Of a stretch of DNA of 64,000 nucleotides, positions 11,431 through 22,800 are shown one piece after another; position 1 is the first letter of the stretch, and each line of letters opens with the position of its first letter. The notes under the pieces are model-generated. The model was not told where the DNA came from and did no database searches. It saw nothing but the letters and a program-made list of their open reading frames with translations. The stretch comes from Hyparrhenia diplandra. Lineage: Eukaryota > Streptophyta > Magnoliopsida > Poales > Poaceae. The stretch is taken from NCBI GenBank assembly GCA_015847255.1, contig JADLZK010010889.1, positions 1-64,000 of the forward strand, written 5' to 3'. The translations under genes and the position numbers were made by a program.

Positions 11431-13358
11431 GTACTTCATTGTCATCGATGACATATGGGATGAACCTTCATGGAACACAATAAGATATGCTCTGGATGAC
11501 AATAACTTGGGAAGTAGAATCATCATTACTACCCGTATTCATGCTGTTGCTGAGAAAGTTGGTTGTTCTTATCAAATGCAACCTCTTTCTTATGAGAGCT
11601 CTAAACAATTGTTCTATGAAAGGATATTTGGCTTCGGGAGCAAGTGTCCTGACCTATTTTCTGAAATTTCAGAAAAAATATTAAGAAAATGTGGAGGTGT
11701 GCCATTAGCTATCATTACCACATCCAGTTTATTGGCTAGTAAGCCGAGAAATATAAAAGTGTGGTCAGAGTTGTGTGACTCTATTGGTTCTGGATTTGAA
11801 AGCAATCAAGATATATGGACAATATGAGAAAGATATTATCTCTTAGCTATGTTGATCTACCTTGCCATTTGAAGACCTGTGTTCTATATCTAAGTATATT
11901 TCCAGAGGATTTTGATATTAGGAAGGACCGGTTGATATGGAGGTGGATAGCTGAAGGTTTTGTCCAGTATGGAGAAGGGAACCAAAGCTTGTTTGAGGTT
12001 GGAGAGAGTTACTTCATTGAGCTTCTAAATCGAAGCCTGATCGAGCCAACTGACATGTTGGATGCGGATGGCAATCCTGTTGCTTGTCGTGTGCATGATG
12101 TGGTCCTTGATCTTATTTGTTTCTTGTCAAGAGAAGAACATTTTGTCACCACTTTAAGAGGAGATAGCATGCAAAACTCAGCTTGTTTGCGAAGTAAAGT
12201 TCGCAGGTTTTCCTTCCACGGTACTACTTGGCCTAATGAAATGAACATGTCAAAATTGAGGTCCCTTACAATCTTCAGTCCAGGTACGATAAATTCAGTG
12301 CCATCCCTTTCAAGTTATGATCTTCTGCGTGTATTGGATCTGGAAAAGTGCAATCTTAGGGACCATCCAAGTCTATGGTTTGTCAGCAAATTATATCATC
12401 TGAGGTATCTAAGTCTGTCAAAAACTAGATATGCTGGTGTGCTTCCAGTAGAGATACAGAAGTTACAGTTTTTGCAGACATTAAATGTATTTGGAACTGA
12501 TATACCAGAACTGCCATCAAGTATTGTTGGGCTAAGAAAACTGATGTGCCTGTATGTTGATGAGAGTACCAGGCTGCCAGATGGGTTCAGTAACCTAACG
12601 TCCCTGGAAGTTCTAGGGTCTGCGTATGTGGATTCTGGAAGCATTGCAGAAGAGCTAGGTCATCTGACCCAGCTAAAGGGAACTCTGGGTCTACCTTGCA
12701 GGGGCTGAGGATGGTGGAATGGATGAGAACCTGGGTAAAGTTTTGGTGGAGTCGCTAGGCAAGCTGCACAGAATCCAGTACCTGCAAATCAAGTCCAAAG
12801 AGATCATTGAGCTCGAAGCAGGCTCAGTGGAGTTGTCCCTAGGAAACCTGCGATATCTTTATGTTTCTAGAACCACTTCGTTGCCGAAATGGATTAATCC
12901 TTTATCACTTCTCCTCCTATCTTGGTTGTACATAAACGTGGGTCAACTGCGACAGGAGGACATCCATGTCCTCGGGACGCTGCCAGCTCTTCGTATCCTC
13001 ATGGTGAAAGGGACTGGCGGAATTCAAGTCGTGGAAAGGTTCATGGTCAGTGCTGATGCCTTCCCATGTGTGATAAAAGTGCGGGTTCTCTGATTTCGCA
13101 TCAGTACTACCATCAAGCTTCCCACGTGGAGCGTTGCCCCGGCTTGAAGATTATGAGTTTTGTATCCAACTGGAGGATTTCTGCAACGGTGAAATTGTCG
13201 TTGAGGACCTGGCCATTGGCCACCTACCATCCCTTCAGGATATCTCCGTTTGCTTTCATGGACATGGTGGCTATGATGTTGCGAGGAAAGTGGAAGAGAT
13301 TCTGGAGCACCAGGCATATGTCCATCCCAACCATCCCTCCGTTGGTTTCAGTTATTGT
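11431..13358 (+). CDS. NLR copy A exon 2: NB-ARC C-terminal half and LRR, with three frame breaks
   Basis: The exon opens with RYFIVIDDIWDEPSWNT (kinase 2) and runs through RNBS-B, the GLPL motif (GGVPLAI) and RNBS-D (VLYLSIFPEDFDI), winged-helix VHD (CRVHDVVLDLI) and leucine-rich repeats (for example LYHLRYLSLSKT and LRKLMCLYVDE). The frame breaks near 11815, 12700 and 13080; the parts on either side match the family without a gap, so each break looks like a one- or two-base indel. It ends TATTGT|GTAAGT. Copy B covers only the first 360 bp. Confidence 0.88.
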
Positions 13359-13558
13359 GTAAGTCTCAGCTATACTGTCCCTTTAGTTTTTTGATAAGAA
13401 AAAAATTCAGGACTATATTTTCGTAGACTTGTTATTGTTGAAGGGCATGTATATATAACTTGAAATAACTTGGTTCTTCATATTCAACTTGAACCCTTCA
13501 TTTCTAATGCAAGGCAGTACTAGATGATGACTAGATATCTTCCATTTGCCCCTTTCAG

Positions 13559-13654
13559 GATCTTGTCTCCATAGGAAATGAAGAAGATGATGATAAGGAG
13601 GAAACCTTATCGGTTGAGGGTGCTGGCTTGTCTCTTGAATGGCATCGGTTATAA
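13559..13654 (+). CDS. NLR copy A exon 3 (C-terminal acidic tail)
   Basis: After a 200 bp intron (13359-13558; donor GTAAGT, acceptor CCCCTTTCAG), this exon continues in phase with DLVSIGNEEDDDKEE and ends LSLEWHRL then TAA. It is short and was placed from splice sites and frame alone. No other exon is visible before 14250; 13655-14250 is AT-balanced sequence that could be 3' UTR. Confidence 0.6.
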   Translation, partial: DLVSIGNEEDDDKEETLSVEGAGLSLEWHRL

Positions 13655-14418
13655 CATCCTAATCCATGTAATGTGCTCTCCTCACAACATGTCATTCAGC
13701 GTGCTGGCAGGTTTAGACGCATGCTAATTCACATTGGTTATTAATTTACTATAGGCTTCGTTAGCGACCTGCACTTGAGCGACCAAACTAACAGTTATCA
13801 ATATGTTTCTTACATGTCTCATTTTCTGCACTCGATTCCACTCCAGAACCCAAAGGTGCAAAAGGAAGCTCTGCCCCTGCCAGACTTGGGTCTAGATTTC
13901 AGTAGACTATTCACGCAGGTGGCCAGGTGGGGAAACATTTGTACCATCCTCGTCTCTCCCCCACAAACAGGATTAAACAAATTGTACCATCCTCTTGCAT
14001 CCAAGCACGTAGTTGCATGAGAACCTCAGAATGTACTGCTGAATATAGGAGAGTCGGGGAAGCTTGTTTTGCACTCGCGAATACATTTTTCACATGCTCG
14101 TGTGGCGATGCCACAAACTGTAATGTATCGTTGCCCTGAGCTTTCCTTGCTTGTGCCTGTAGAGCGAACATTTCGTTCATTGGCCCGGGATCCTATTGAT
14201 GGCTTTGATAACATCAAACTGTAACTTCCATTGAATCCGTCATCATTAATAAACCGATTCATCAACCAAGTACCATACCTACTTGTCATCGGAGTAATTT
14301 CCACATAATCTCTACCACAAACACTATAATTTCCACATAATCTGTACTACAAACACTTTTGAAACTCAACGCCTGAGCCCTAAAATTTGTGCATCGGAGA
14401 AACAGAGCAGACGACACG

Positions 14419-17400
14419 TCATTGTGCATCTCCAGCATCGTCATCGTCCCTAGCTATTTCGTTGTCTACTTCCATTTCGATCGCGTCGGGTAACTCTATC
14501 ACAAATCTCCCTGGTAGCCCATCTTCTTGAAAGAACTCTCCATCATATGTGTTTGGGTCGATCAAGTTGTAATCTTCATCGATTGGCATAGGTAGTTTAC
14601 CGTGTAGCGCTACCTTATGCACAATATCCCTACCTAGGAGACACGTTTTGGTTTGGCAAGCGTATGGCATGTAATAAACTTGCACGGCCTGTTGAGCCAC
14701 AATGTAGACATCGGCCCCTGAATACACGGAATCACGTCGAACTTCGACTAGTCCAATGTTTGGGCTCCATCGAACCCCTTCACGGCCAGGGTCAAACCAG
14801 TGACATTTGAAAATGACAGGTTTAAGTTGCTTAGGGCCGTAGAACGAAAGTTCATATATTTCTTCAAGTCTGCCGTAGTAGTCACAGTCATCATTGCGGG
14901 CACAAACACTCCGCTGTTTGTGGTTTTCCGATTGGGCGGCTCCGTCAGTAGCTTATCGTGTGAAAACGATAACCGTTCACATCATAACCCTTAAAGGACC
15001 TAACCCTTTTTTCACAGCCTTTTGCAACCTGTCTCAACTCGGCACACATAGAGGGATCGGTTTGGGCCTGTAAGGTCAACCAGTATAGATCGTCATATTA
15101 ATGAAAACGTACGATGAACTAGAAATGTCCTAGATAAATAGAGCTGGAATGGACACTACCTTTCTTTTGAACCACGAAATAAAATCAGGGCTTCCTGCCG
15201 CACCCTGTGAAAAAAGGGTATCTTCTTCTTGCGGGGTAGGATCTCTCGATTCATGCCAGGATTGTCGAATGAAGTCCCTGTACCAATGAGACAAGGGGCT
15301 TGGTATAAATGAAAAGTGACGGCTTATTGAAACTAGTTCTTTGAGGGCTTTTATGCATGCGATTGAGTCTCGTCAAGGTTGGTCAACACGTATATCATGA
15401 TCTTCCGCCACTCTTCATTGTTCAGTTGCTTAGTGGTCCAACCACTTGAGGTTCCGAGTTGGCCTCGGAAAAGGCTGAGGGTCGATTCATTTTCGCCAGC
15501 ATTGTATCGAGGGAGTGGATTATGCACGCTAGGTAGCTTCTCGGTATAGTATTTCTGTGTGAAGTTTGACACCTCCTCCACAATATATGCCTCTGCAATG
15601 GAAGCCTCAGGTCTGGCTTTATTTCTACATTTTCTGCGTACGGTTTTCAGAACTCTCTCGATTGGATACATCCAACGGAACTGATGTGGCCCCCCCATAC
15701 GAGCCTCATACGGGAGGTGCACAATCAAATCTTTGCATCGCACGAAGAAACTAGGTGGAAAGACCTTCTCCAACTTACAGAGCATCACAGATGCCGTTTT
15801 TTCCAAACCTTTGATGACGGTGGGAGATAGCTCCTTGGCAGAAAGCTGGCGAAAGAAATAGCTCAACTCTGCCAGCAATAGCCATAGATGCTCAGGGACA
15901 TAGCCTCAGACCATCGTCGGAAGAAGCCATCGAATCCATACGTGGAAGCCATGACTCTTCATCCCGTTGACTTTAAGAGTAGTTAGGTTCACTCCCCTCC
16001 TCAGATTATTTGCATACCCATCTAGGAACATTAGTGTCTTGATCCATTCAAGCACTTCCCTCCTTTGTGGGGGATCAACATGTAATCGGCCTTAGGCCTA
16101 GTCCATCTCTTGCCCGCCTACTACGAGAGGCCTCATTTCTTGCCTTGGCCTATCACATAACGTTGCCATGTCCACTCTAGCCTTAGGGTTGTCCTTAGAC
16201 TTGTCGGTGTCCATGATTGTTCCCCATAGTCCCTCGGTGATATTTCTTTTTCGGTGTGCATGTAGTCAATGTAATGAGGTACAAGAAGGTCATCAACATA
16301 TGGGAGCCTCGTCGGGGCCCGACTTATGAGTCCACATATGTTGCTGACCATATCCCTGAAAAACACCTTCAGGATTGGCCACAAGAGCTTCTATCCGAGC
16401 ATGAACCTCGGCAGTACTCGACATGTGCGGGGGAGGATCTAATACTTTGACACCTTTTGTAAAGTTCTTGATGTCTTGTCTAAATGCATGGTCAAGAGGG
16501 AGGAATTGTCGATGTAAGTCGAGCGACGAATACTTGCCCCTCTTCAGCAAAAGTGGAACCTTACAAATGGCCTTGCATCTTTGGACATGGGAACTTCCCG
16601 TGTACACCCCAAGCACTAAATAAACCATACGCCACAAAGTCATGGATCGAAAGTATTGGTACCACACATACATTTTGAAGCTTTTCTTTGTAGCTTGGTC
16701 GTATGTCCATACGCCATCATTCCAAGCACTGACCAATTCATCCCAAATAGGATCCATGTACACGCCCATATTATTCCCCGGATGACCCGGAATGATCAAC
16801 GAACAGAATACATTTTGCCGTTGAAAGGTGATACTAGGGGGGAGATTGAGGGGGATAACAAACACGGGCCAACATGTGTATGGGGCAGCCATCATCCCGT
16901 AAGGATTGAACCCATCGGTTGCTATCGCAACACGTACGTTACGAGACTCACCGGCTTTGTCACGATGTTTCTCACCGAAGTAGCGCCAAGCTTCACCATC
17001 GGATGGATGTACCATCTTGTCAGGATGGTATCTTTTGCCCTGTTTGTGCCATGTCATCTGCTTCACTGATTCCTCGGTCATGAATAGCCGTTGGATCCTC
17101 GGTATGAGCGGAAGGTACCGTAGGATTTTCTCGGCGATGTTAAGCGGCTTCTTTCGACCATTACCGCAGTCTACCTCCATAAACACGGACGATTTACACT
17201 TTGGGCGGTGCTTTGCATCCCCGTGTTCGTTCCTAAACAGACGCCCCGCCGGGCAAACATGTATCCGCTCGTCACGGCATCTTAAGTGATTTAAGAACTT
17301 TCTCGCCGCGTGTTGGTTGGTGGCGATTGGGGCTTCGGAAGCATCTTTGGCAAACACAAATCAACATCTTATAGAAACCTTCTCGACTCATGTTTAGGTC

Positions 17401-17935
17401 GGACTTCAACCCCATTAAGCGTCCAATGGCATCTAGCTAAGAAACCTCAGAGTGCTCGTGGAGGGGTTTAATTGCCGACTCCATCATCTTGTAGAACTCC
17501 TGTGCATCTTCCATCATCCCCTCCCTTTCATGAGAGAGTGAAACATGCTTTGTAGGCATCGTCTACCATGTATGCGCTACCCGGCATCAGCATCAAAAGC
17601 GTCGAGACGTGGTCTCACCACCTCCTCTCTCGATACGTGAGATTTCACCATGGAATCTCCACATGGTATATCCCGGTGTAAATCCATTAAGCGTAAGATG
17701 TTGACCCATATCGACTTTGTTTTCCTTCTCCTATTTGCACAATTGGTGCGGGGACACGAAGTAGAACAAATCTTTGGAGAGTTGCCAAATGCACGCTCCA
17801 AGAATTCATTAGTCTTGTACTGCCACTCATCATCAAAATCCCATCTGCTTCTACGGCCGTCGTACATCCACTTTCGGTCATCCATCCTTTAGCATATGTA
17901 GTCACACAATGACATATCCACTTACGGTAATCCAT
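14419..17935 (-). pseudogene. CACTA TNP2-type transposase (Transposase_21, DUF4218, DUF4216), broken
   Basis: The transposase that would cut and paste CACTA elements. Read from high to low coordinates: an N-terminal MDDRKWMYDG (17885), the Transposase_21 core in an open 354-codon frame (17357-16293, with RNVRVAIATDGFNPYGMM and VFVIPLNLPP), a DUF4218 segment (15878-15351, with LAELSYFFRQL and HLPYEARMGGP), and a DUF4216 C-terminus (14727-14419, with DVYIVAQQAVQVYYMPYAC). Frames change between these blocks (around 15880-16290 and 14730-15350), so it is not functional as given. No second (TNP1-like) gene is seen beside it. Confidence 0.88.
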
Positions 17936-18774
17936 CTACATAAAGGCCGTAGTCCTCTTGTCTAATAGGTGAGGATAGTTCCTAATCCCACCCGCGGATG
18001 CGTAGATGAGATTACTTTCCATTTTTTCTCTCCTATACAAGACGAGAATTTTGGCAAAGCACCTCCCGGCTATTCTCGATACACGTCCCCTAGGAGAAGG
18101 TGTGTATCTAGTGAACAACAGGGGGTGATCTTGAAACGCTACCTCGGATCGAGAGCGGAACATGGAAAGTAATCTCATCTCACGATCTGGCTGTCCTATC
18201 AAAAACGTGGACAATCCGAAATAGATCTGATCATAGATATGCAAATGTCTACATACCTCCAACTATAACTGTTTCAAACGGGAGACGCCTAACTAGGTTC
18301 CGCGATCTACGACCATGAGAGGGGTTCATACCTAGGGTGGCAGTGGCAAGACAAAGCAGTGCAGGCAGACCTGCTACTCCGGCTTTAACTCCGACGGGAC
18401 TCTCTGCACAAAAAGTAAAACATAAATGGGCTTAGTTCAGAATTTTTGCGGCACCTCCCCCGCACGTTGAGGCATCCAAGCCTGCAATAAAGTCTACGGC
18501 ACAAAGGGCGACAACCACATACGCGTCGCATTGAAATCAACATGTCATTTCACCGGTTCACATCCGGGAACTACCACCCACTACGGCACGAAGCCTCACC
18601 TTGCTCCGGCATTGGGCCGGAGCAAAGCGGTGAGGGGCAAGACGAGGATGGACGGCGCACCACGAGCCGAAGCACGAGCACGGCGGCGGCGGCGTCCCTC
18701 TCCTTCTCCTCCCGGTCTCCCTCTCCCTTCCTCCTCCTCCTTCCTCCTCCTCCTCCCCCCTTCCTCCTCCTTCA

Positions 18775-19030
18775 ATGGCGGCCGGGCGGCGGATCTTGGC
18801 CGCGGGGTGGGGGGCGGGTTGGGGAGGGCCGACGGCGGTGGAGCCGGGCGGGGGGGCGGTCGGTGGAGGGGCAGCGGCGAGGGCGGGCGGTGGAGCTAGC
18901 CCGCCCGAGGCGGCGGGCGGCGGGGGCCCCGGGGTGGGGGGCGGGGGGGGCGGGGTGGTGGGGCGGCGGGCCGGTGGCATGGGACGGAGTGGTGGGGCGG
19001 GGTAGGGGATGGCGGCGCTGTTCGGCGGCG
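18775..19030. other. G-rich, G-quadruplex-prone tract
   Basis: The plus strand is dominated by G runs of 3 to 7, such as GGGGTGGGGGGCGGG, for about 250 bp, preceded at 18690-18770 by a C/T-rich stretch. The minus strand would read as poly-proline, which is composition, not evidence of a gene. Confidence 0.75.
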
Positions 19031-20134
19031 GCGGCGGCGGTGAGTGAGAGAGTGAGAGCGTGCGAGTGAGTTTAGAGAGTGAGTGGAGAGAATGTGTCCG
19101 AGGCGGAGTGGGGAAATGACCGGTTAGGGCCTTTACCGAAGCGCCGAGTGTCGTGAATTTTTGGCAAAATTTGTCCAAATACGAATTTCGGTCATATTTT
19201 TTTCAAGTTTTGCCGAGAGCCATACCGACCCTCGGTACAATTTGGACATTTCACCGAGAGCTCTGTGTGCTGGCCGCTCGGCAAAATAATTTTACCGAGG
19301 GCTCTCGGTAAAATATCCCCTTTTTTGGAATTTGGCAACCATATTTTTTGTGTGTGTCCCCTACAATGAATCACAGTCCAAGTCCAAATTTGAGATTTTT
19401 TTAGAACTCTTTACTATATATTTTGATTTTATCTCTTTTAATTAAATTATCTTTTATAAGTCAAATTTGAACTGGAAGGCATTCGAATAGAGGGGATACA
19501 TTAACAGAAAAATGATATTCATATTCGTGAGTGCAATGTGAGGATGCATTAGTGAGAACGTTGTACCATATTTCGGAGATCTGTGATCTCAAGATCGGTG
19601 ACCTACACTTCAACGAGTTATATGCACAATTCTGGTGCCCACCATAAGAACTTGCAGTGAAGTTGTAGTTGGAACATCTTTTAATTGTAGTGACTTGTTT
19701 TAAATTATGTAAGTTTGTATGGATTATGCACGTTTTAAATTATGCAAGTTGGTATGGATTGTGCACATTTTAAATTATGCAAGTTTGTGACTTATATATG
19801 TGATTTGTTTTAATTTTTGTTTGTCAAGGTGGAAGGAAAAGACAGAAACAAAAAGGGAAAGCTGTGGTCAGTTTGTCGAGCGCTGTTGAGGAAACCCTCG
19901 GTGAAACGTCTCTGCCGAGAGTGATAAGCCAGGCTCTCGGTAGACTGACCATAGTCTACCGAGGGCCTCGACAACGCTCGGTAGATTGGCCATAGTCTAC
20001 CGAGGGCCTAACGTCGGCTCTCGGTGGAGTTGACGGCAGAGCCGCGTTAGTTTCTGGCAAACGGCGGGCGTCAATTGTACCGATGGCTTTAGAATGGACG
20101 TTCGGTGAAATACAGATCTACCGAGGGCCCCTGT

Positions 20135-20887
20135 TTACTGAGGGCTTTGCTCTCGGTAGAATGAGCCTCTACCGAGAGGCTGTTTTACCGAGCGTTTGAC
20201 TCGAAATCTACCGAGCGTCATGTTTCGCCGAGAGAGGCCGTCATGTTTTACCGAGTTGTTACGGCCAGAGAATGTGTCGAACTCAATGGCAACAACCCGA
20301 CCGTCACCCGTCGCATTCAAATAGTTGCTGCTGTTGAAAAGGTAGAGGTACCCGCCAAACGTTGTGTCTGCATTGGGCAGGACGACGCCGCCGCTGCTCA
20401 GGTTAGATGGCCAAGGCGCGAGGAAGAAGGCCATCCCGTCGCCTGTTCGAGATGACCAGTTCTGGCACTGCTGGTACTGACTGAAGTTCGTCGGGGTGAT
20501 GTTGAAGGAGAAACTAGTGGTGAAGCTTGCCGCCTCGCCGGTGTCTTCATCCCACAGCGGCACAGGATACTTGTACCACACTCGACCTGTGCGGTTGTTA
20601 ATTGACTCGGATAGGAGGTTCGTTGTCAGTTCGATACCTCTGCTTCTCACGAACTCGGCGTCGGGATGGCACACGACGTCGAGACTGCAGGGGTCATCAG
20701 TTGTGTTGCTGAAGTTGTAGCTGAATGAAACCGATGACGATGAAGGTACGTGCAGGCATAGCACGAAGAAGCTGTAGAAGAGGCACATGAAAGCGAGAGA
20801 ATATAAGGGGCTGATGAGCTCGCGCAAGCCATCGTTGGAGCTTGGCAAGAAAATAATTCTTCTCATATGGTGCACTGCGAGACCCAA
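20135..20887 (-). pseudogene. L-type (legume) lectin gene, 5' part only, fused to CACTA sequence
   Basis: A 250-codon minus-strand frame. Residues about 28-50 form a hydrophobic, signal-peptide-like stretch (MCLFYSFFVLCLHV). The legume-lectin domain follows (SVSFSYNFSNTTDDP; FTTSFSFNI; GDGMAFFLAPW; YLYLFNSSN) and reaches VVAIEFDTF, the strand that carries metal-binding residues. At about 20267 the homology stops and the frame runs 40 codons into CACTA repeat sequence before a stop. In grasses this domain is usually the ectodomain of a lectin receptor kinase; here the rest of the lectin, the transmembrane helix and the kinase are missing. The lectin part has no frameshift. It may be a gene cut by the transposon or a captured fragment. 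Confidence 0.85.
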
Positions 20888-21507
20888 TCCCCTTGGATTG
20901 GATGGTTATATGCCTTTTGTTTATTGACTGGCTCGGTTGGGGTGACCGTGACTTCGAGTCAAGAGATGAGCTAGTCAAAGTCGTAGTCTATAGTTCTTAT
21001 CTCTTCCACTGTTTCTGTACAACAATAATTCAGACTGTTCAATGCAGGCTTCCTTCATCGTCAATTTACTACCAGTGACAACTATTTGCATGTCAAGACG
21101 ACTACTGATGATGCGTACTGGCAGACACCTGCTCAAGACCTCAGCTCTTTTATTTATCCATCAGTACTGCAGCTTGATGCGGACACCAAAGGACGACTCC
21201 CATCTTACCCTGGGTGGTTGTCTACCTACAGCCAAATATGTTCAAGTATTGTAATGGAAGGAAAAAAAAAAAAATACTATCAAATGTCTATGGAAAACGG
21301 GAAAGGAAAATACTATGTATCTGTTTATTTTTTCCCTTTGCATGAAATTTAAGGGTTATAATTTATTAATCATGTATGTATTATTTTATAATCATTATGA
21401 TGTCCACGATTTAAGTTACTGTTGACAATCTGTTAATCCTATATCAAATTAAAATACAACCATGAGAGATTTTTACTCGCATTGCAAAGCATGGACATAT
21501 TTCCTCC
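20888..21507. other. Flank upstream of the lectin fragment; no gene seen
   Basis: This would be promoter sequence of the lectin fragment, which is transcribed leftward. I see short open frames only and no recognised motif. Confidence 0.4.
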
Positions 21508-21620
21508 ACTACTAGAAACCAAAATTTCCCAGTGTGCCCTAAACGCCGTCAAGGACATTGAGAAAACCCACCCACAGGCAAATACCGTCAAGGTATCCTT
21601 GACGGAAAAAATTAATATGC
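21508..21620. mobile_element. CACTA-type terminus, left end only
   Basis: The sequence starts CACTACTAGAAACC, then repeats CGTCAAGG/CCTTGACGG, as in a CACTA subterminal zone. No matching right end with the same flanking triplet (CTC) was found, so it is a remnant. Confidence 0.5.
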
Positions 21621-21824
21621 ATGTCAATTTCCTGAAAGTAATATTTTCCTGAGTAGTTTTTTGACGGTTGGCTCATAGAGTTACTTTGCATGGTCCCATT
21701 CTGGAACCTTTAGATTAAAGTTTTTCCCTGTCAGTTTCCACACAAGGAAAGTATAACTAGGAAACTAAAGAAAAAAAAAAACACAAATTACCTCACCTGA
21801 TCAACATTGTAAATTCAGTTGCTC

Positions 21825-22075
21825 ACTGCTAGACTTAGGATTACTCCTGTCGGTTTTGTTTATCCCTGACGGTTTTCTAAAAACTGACAGGAACAAGTTA
21901 AAGTTCCTGTCGGGCGGACAAAACCGACCGGAAAGACTTATATTATTCCTGTCAGCCGGACAAGAACCGTAAGGAATTCAGAAATCGTCAGGAACTGAAC
22001 ACTAGATCCTGTCGATCCGAGAAAACCAACGATGAATACTTTTTCCTGTGGTATTGAACCGACAGGAGCCTCTAC
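21825..22075. mobile_element. Diverged CACTA-type terminus with CCTGTCGG subterminal repeats
   Basis: It starts CACTGCTAGACTTAGG, a one-base variant of the CACTA end, and holds at least eight copies of CCTGTCGG-like units in both orientations. No partner end was found. Confidence 0.45.
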
Positions 22076-22184
22076 TGAAGATGTGGGCATTCGCGATGGA
22101 AAAATCGAGACCTTCTTTTATGTCCTACGCTACTGTGGATGTGGGCCCCATGTTGGAAGATAAATATCCCCATCCTCCAAACCA

Positions 22185-22800
22185 TATCTGTCGGATTTTT
22201 CGAGCCCGGCAATGAAGATCAGCATAGCACGCACATGAAATCACAAAGGTAGCACACGGGACACATATTTATATTGGTTCAGTTTGGAGTAGATCTCTTT
22301 ATCTCGCGTGCCTGAATTACAAGGGGCTGCTGAGTATTCTAATGGGTACCGATCGAGAGCTCTCTACCCCGCCTTATATACTCTGTGGGTAGGGTTACAT
22401 AGATGGTGATTGGTTTACATATATGTTTCCTAGTTAGTTACATGGAGATAATAACAGAATGGCTATTGTATCTTGATGAAGTCAGCGCCCAAACTCCCTA
22501 CACTAGGTTGCTTGATCACCACGTCTGATGATGTACCCTAGCTTGGGTGGGCCTCATCTTCGCCAGCCTCGGCCCATCCCGATGGTAGTGGGCTTTTATC
22601 GTGACGATGAGGTACCCTACGTCCATATCGAAGGACCCCGCGAAGGACTTGACGACGAGCGGTCGAATGGCTCAATCCTTCGGGTGCCAGGGCTCAAGGT
22701 CCGTGTGGTGATGCTCCGAGGAAGTCGACGCTCCAAAGGATCCTCTGGGTGTCTGCAGGTGGGAACTTCCTTGGGTCTTCTAGGTATTGCGCGTCATTAA
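22185..22800 (-). mobile_element. LTR-like retrotransposon fragment
   Basis: On the minus strand a TATA box with GC-rich downstream sequence (GAGTATATAAGGCGGGG, near 22370-22386) sits in a non-coding block that resembles a retrotransposon U3/R region. No second LTR, primer site or target duplication is visible, so it may be a solo or truncated LTR. 22800-23740 holds nothing I can identify. Confidence 0.3.

Larger units (their letters stand above)
2996..11836. repeat. Segmental duplication, copy A (NLR unit)
   Basis: This stretch is nearly identical to 44636-64000 (copy B) once insertions are removed. The pairs are 2996-4570 with 44636-46180, about 4565-7298 with 57199-59936, and 7639-11836 with 59936-64000, where the window ends. 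Differences are scattered substitutions and small indels. Copy A alone has about 340 bp at 7300-7639. Copy B alone has the 11 kb CACTA. The left edge of the duplication lies inside a CACTA terminus, not at a gene boundary. Confidence 0.93.
6369..13654 (+). pseudogene. CC-NB-ARC-LRR (NLR) disease-resistance gene, copy A, frameshifted
   Basis: An intracellular immune receptor of the grass Pik/RPM1-like type. Three exons are visible: 6369-7214, 11431-13358 and 13559-13654. Order of domains: an N-terminal coiled coil (Rx-N type) with an EDVID-like DMEDILDTFL; NB-ARC with P-loop GFGGLGKTT (about residue 210), kinase-2 YFIVIDDIW, RNBS-B GSRIIITTR, GLPL motif GGVPLAI, RNBS-D-like LSIFPED, and VHD in place of MHD; then leucine-rich repeats and an acidic tail ending LEWHRL. 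Four reading-frame breaks are visible: an extra A near 6460, one near 11815 (DIWTI then stop), one near 12700, and one near 13080. As given, the gene cannot make a full receptor. Either it is a pseudogene or some breaks are assembly indels. The family call is firm; the pathogen it recognised is unknowable here. Confidence 0.93.
14400..20266 (-). mobile_element. Degraded CACTA element with TNP2 transposase and ACCGAGAGC-type subterminal repeats
   Basis: The region holds a minus-strand TNP2 gene (14419-17935), a very GC-rich segment (18600-19070), and about 1.1 kb of repeated CTCTCGGTA/TACCGAGGGC motifs (19140-20240) typical of a CACTA subterminal zone. Neither CACTA terminus could be found: the left side merges into the NLR 3' flank, and the right side breaks directly into a lectin gene near 20267. 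The element is therefore truncated or rearranged. Confidence 0.7.

Noticed and set aside
12700..12718. Splice acceptor (CTTGCAGGGGC) explaining the frame change in NLR A exon 2
   Set aside because: No donor is available upstream without removing conserved leucine-rich repeat sequence; a small indel is simpler.
18531..19178. Long proline- and glycine-rich open frames on both strands
   Set aside because: They follow from the G/C-run composition and read as poly-Pro/poly-Gly; no family resemblance.
14400..20887. CACTA simply inserted into a lectin receptor kinase gene
   Set aside because: No CACTA terminus or target duplication lies at the lectin junction, and no downstream lectin or kinase sequence is found on the far side.
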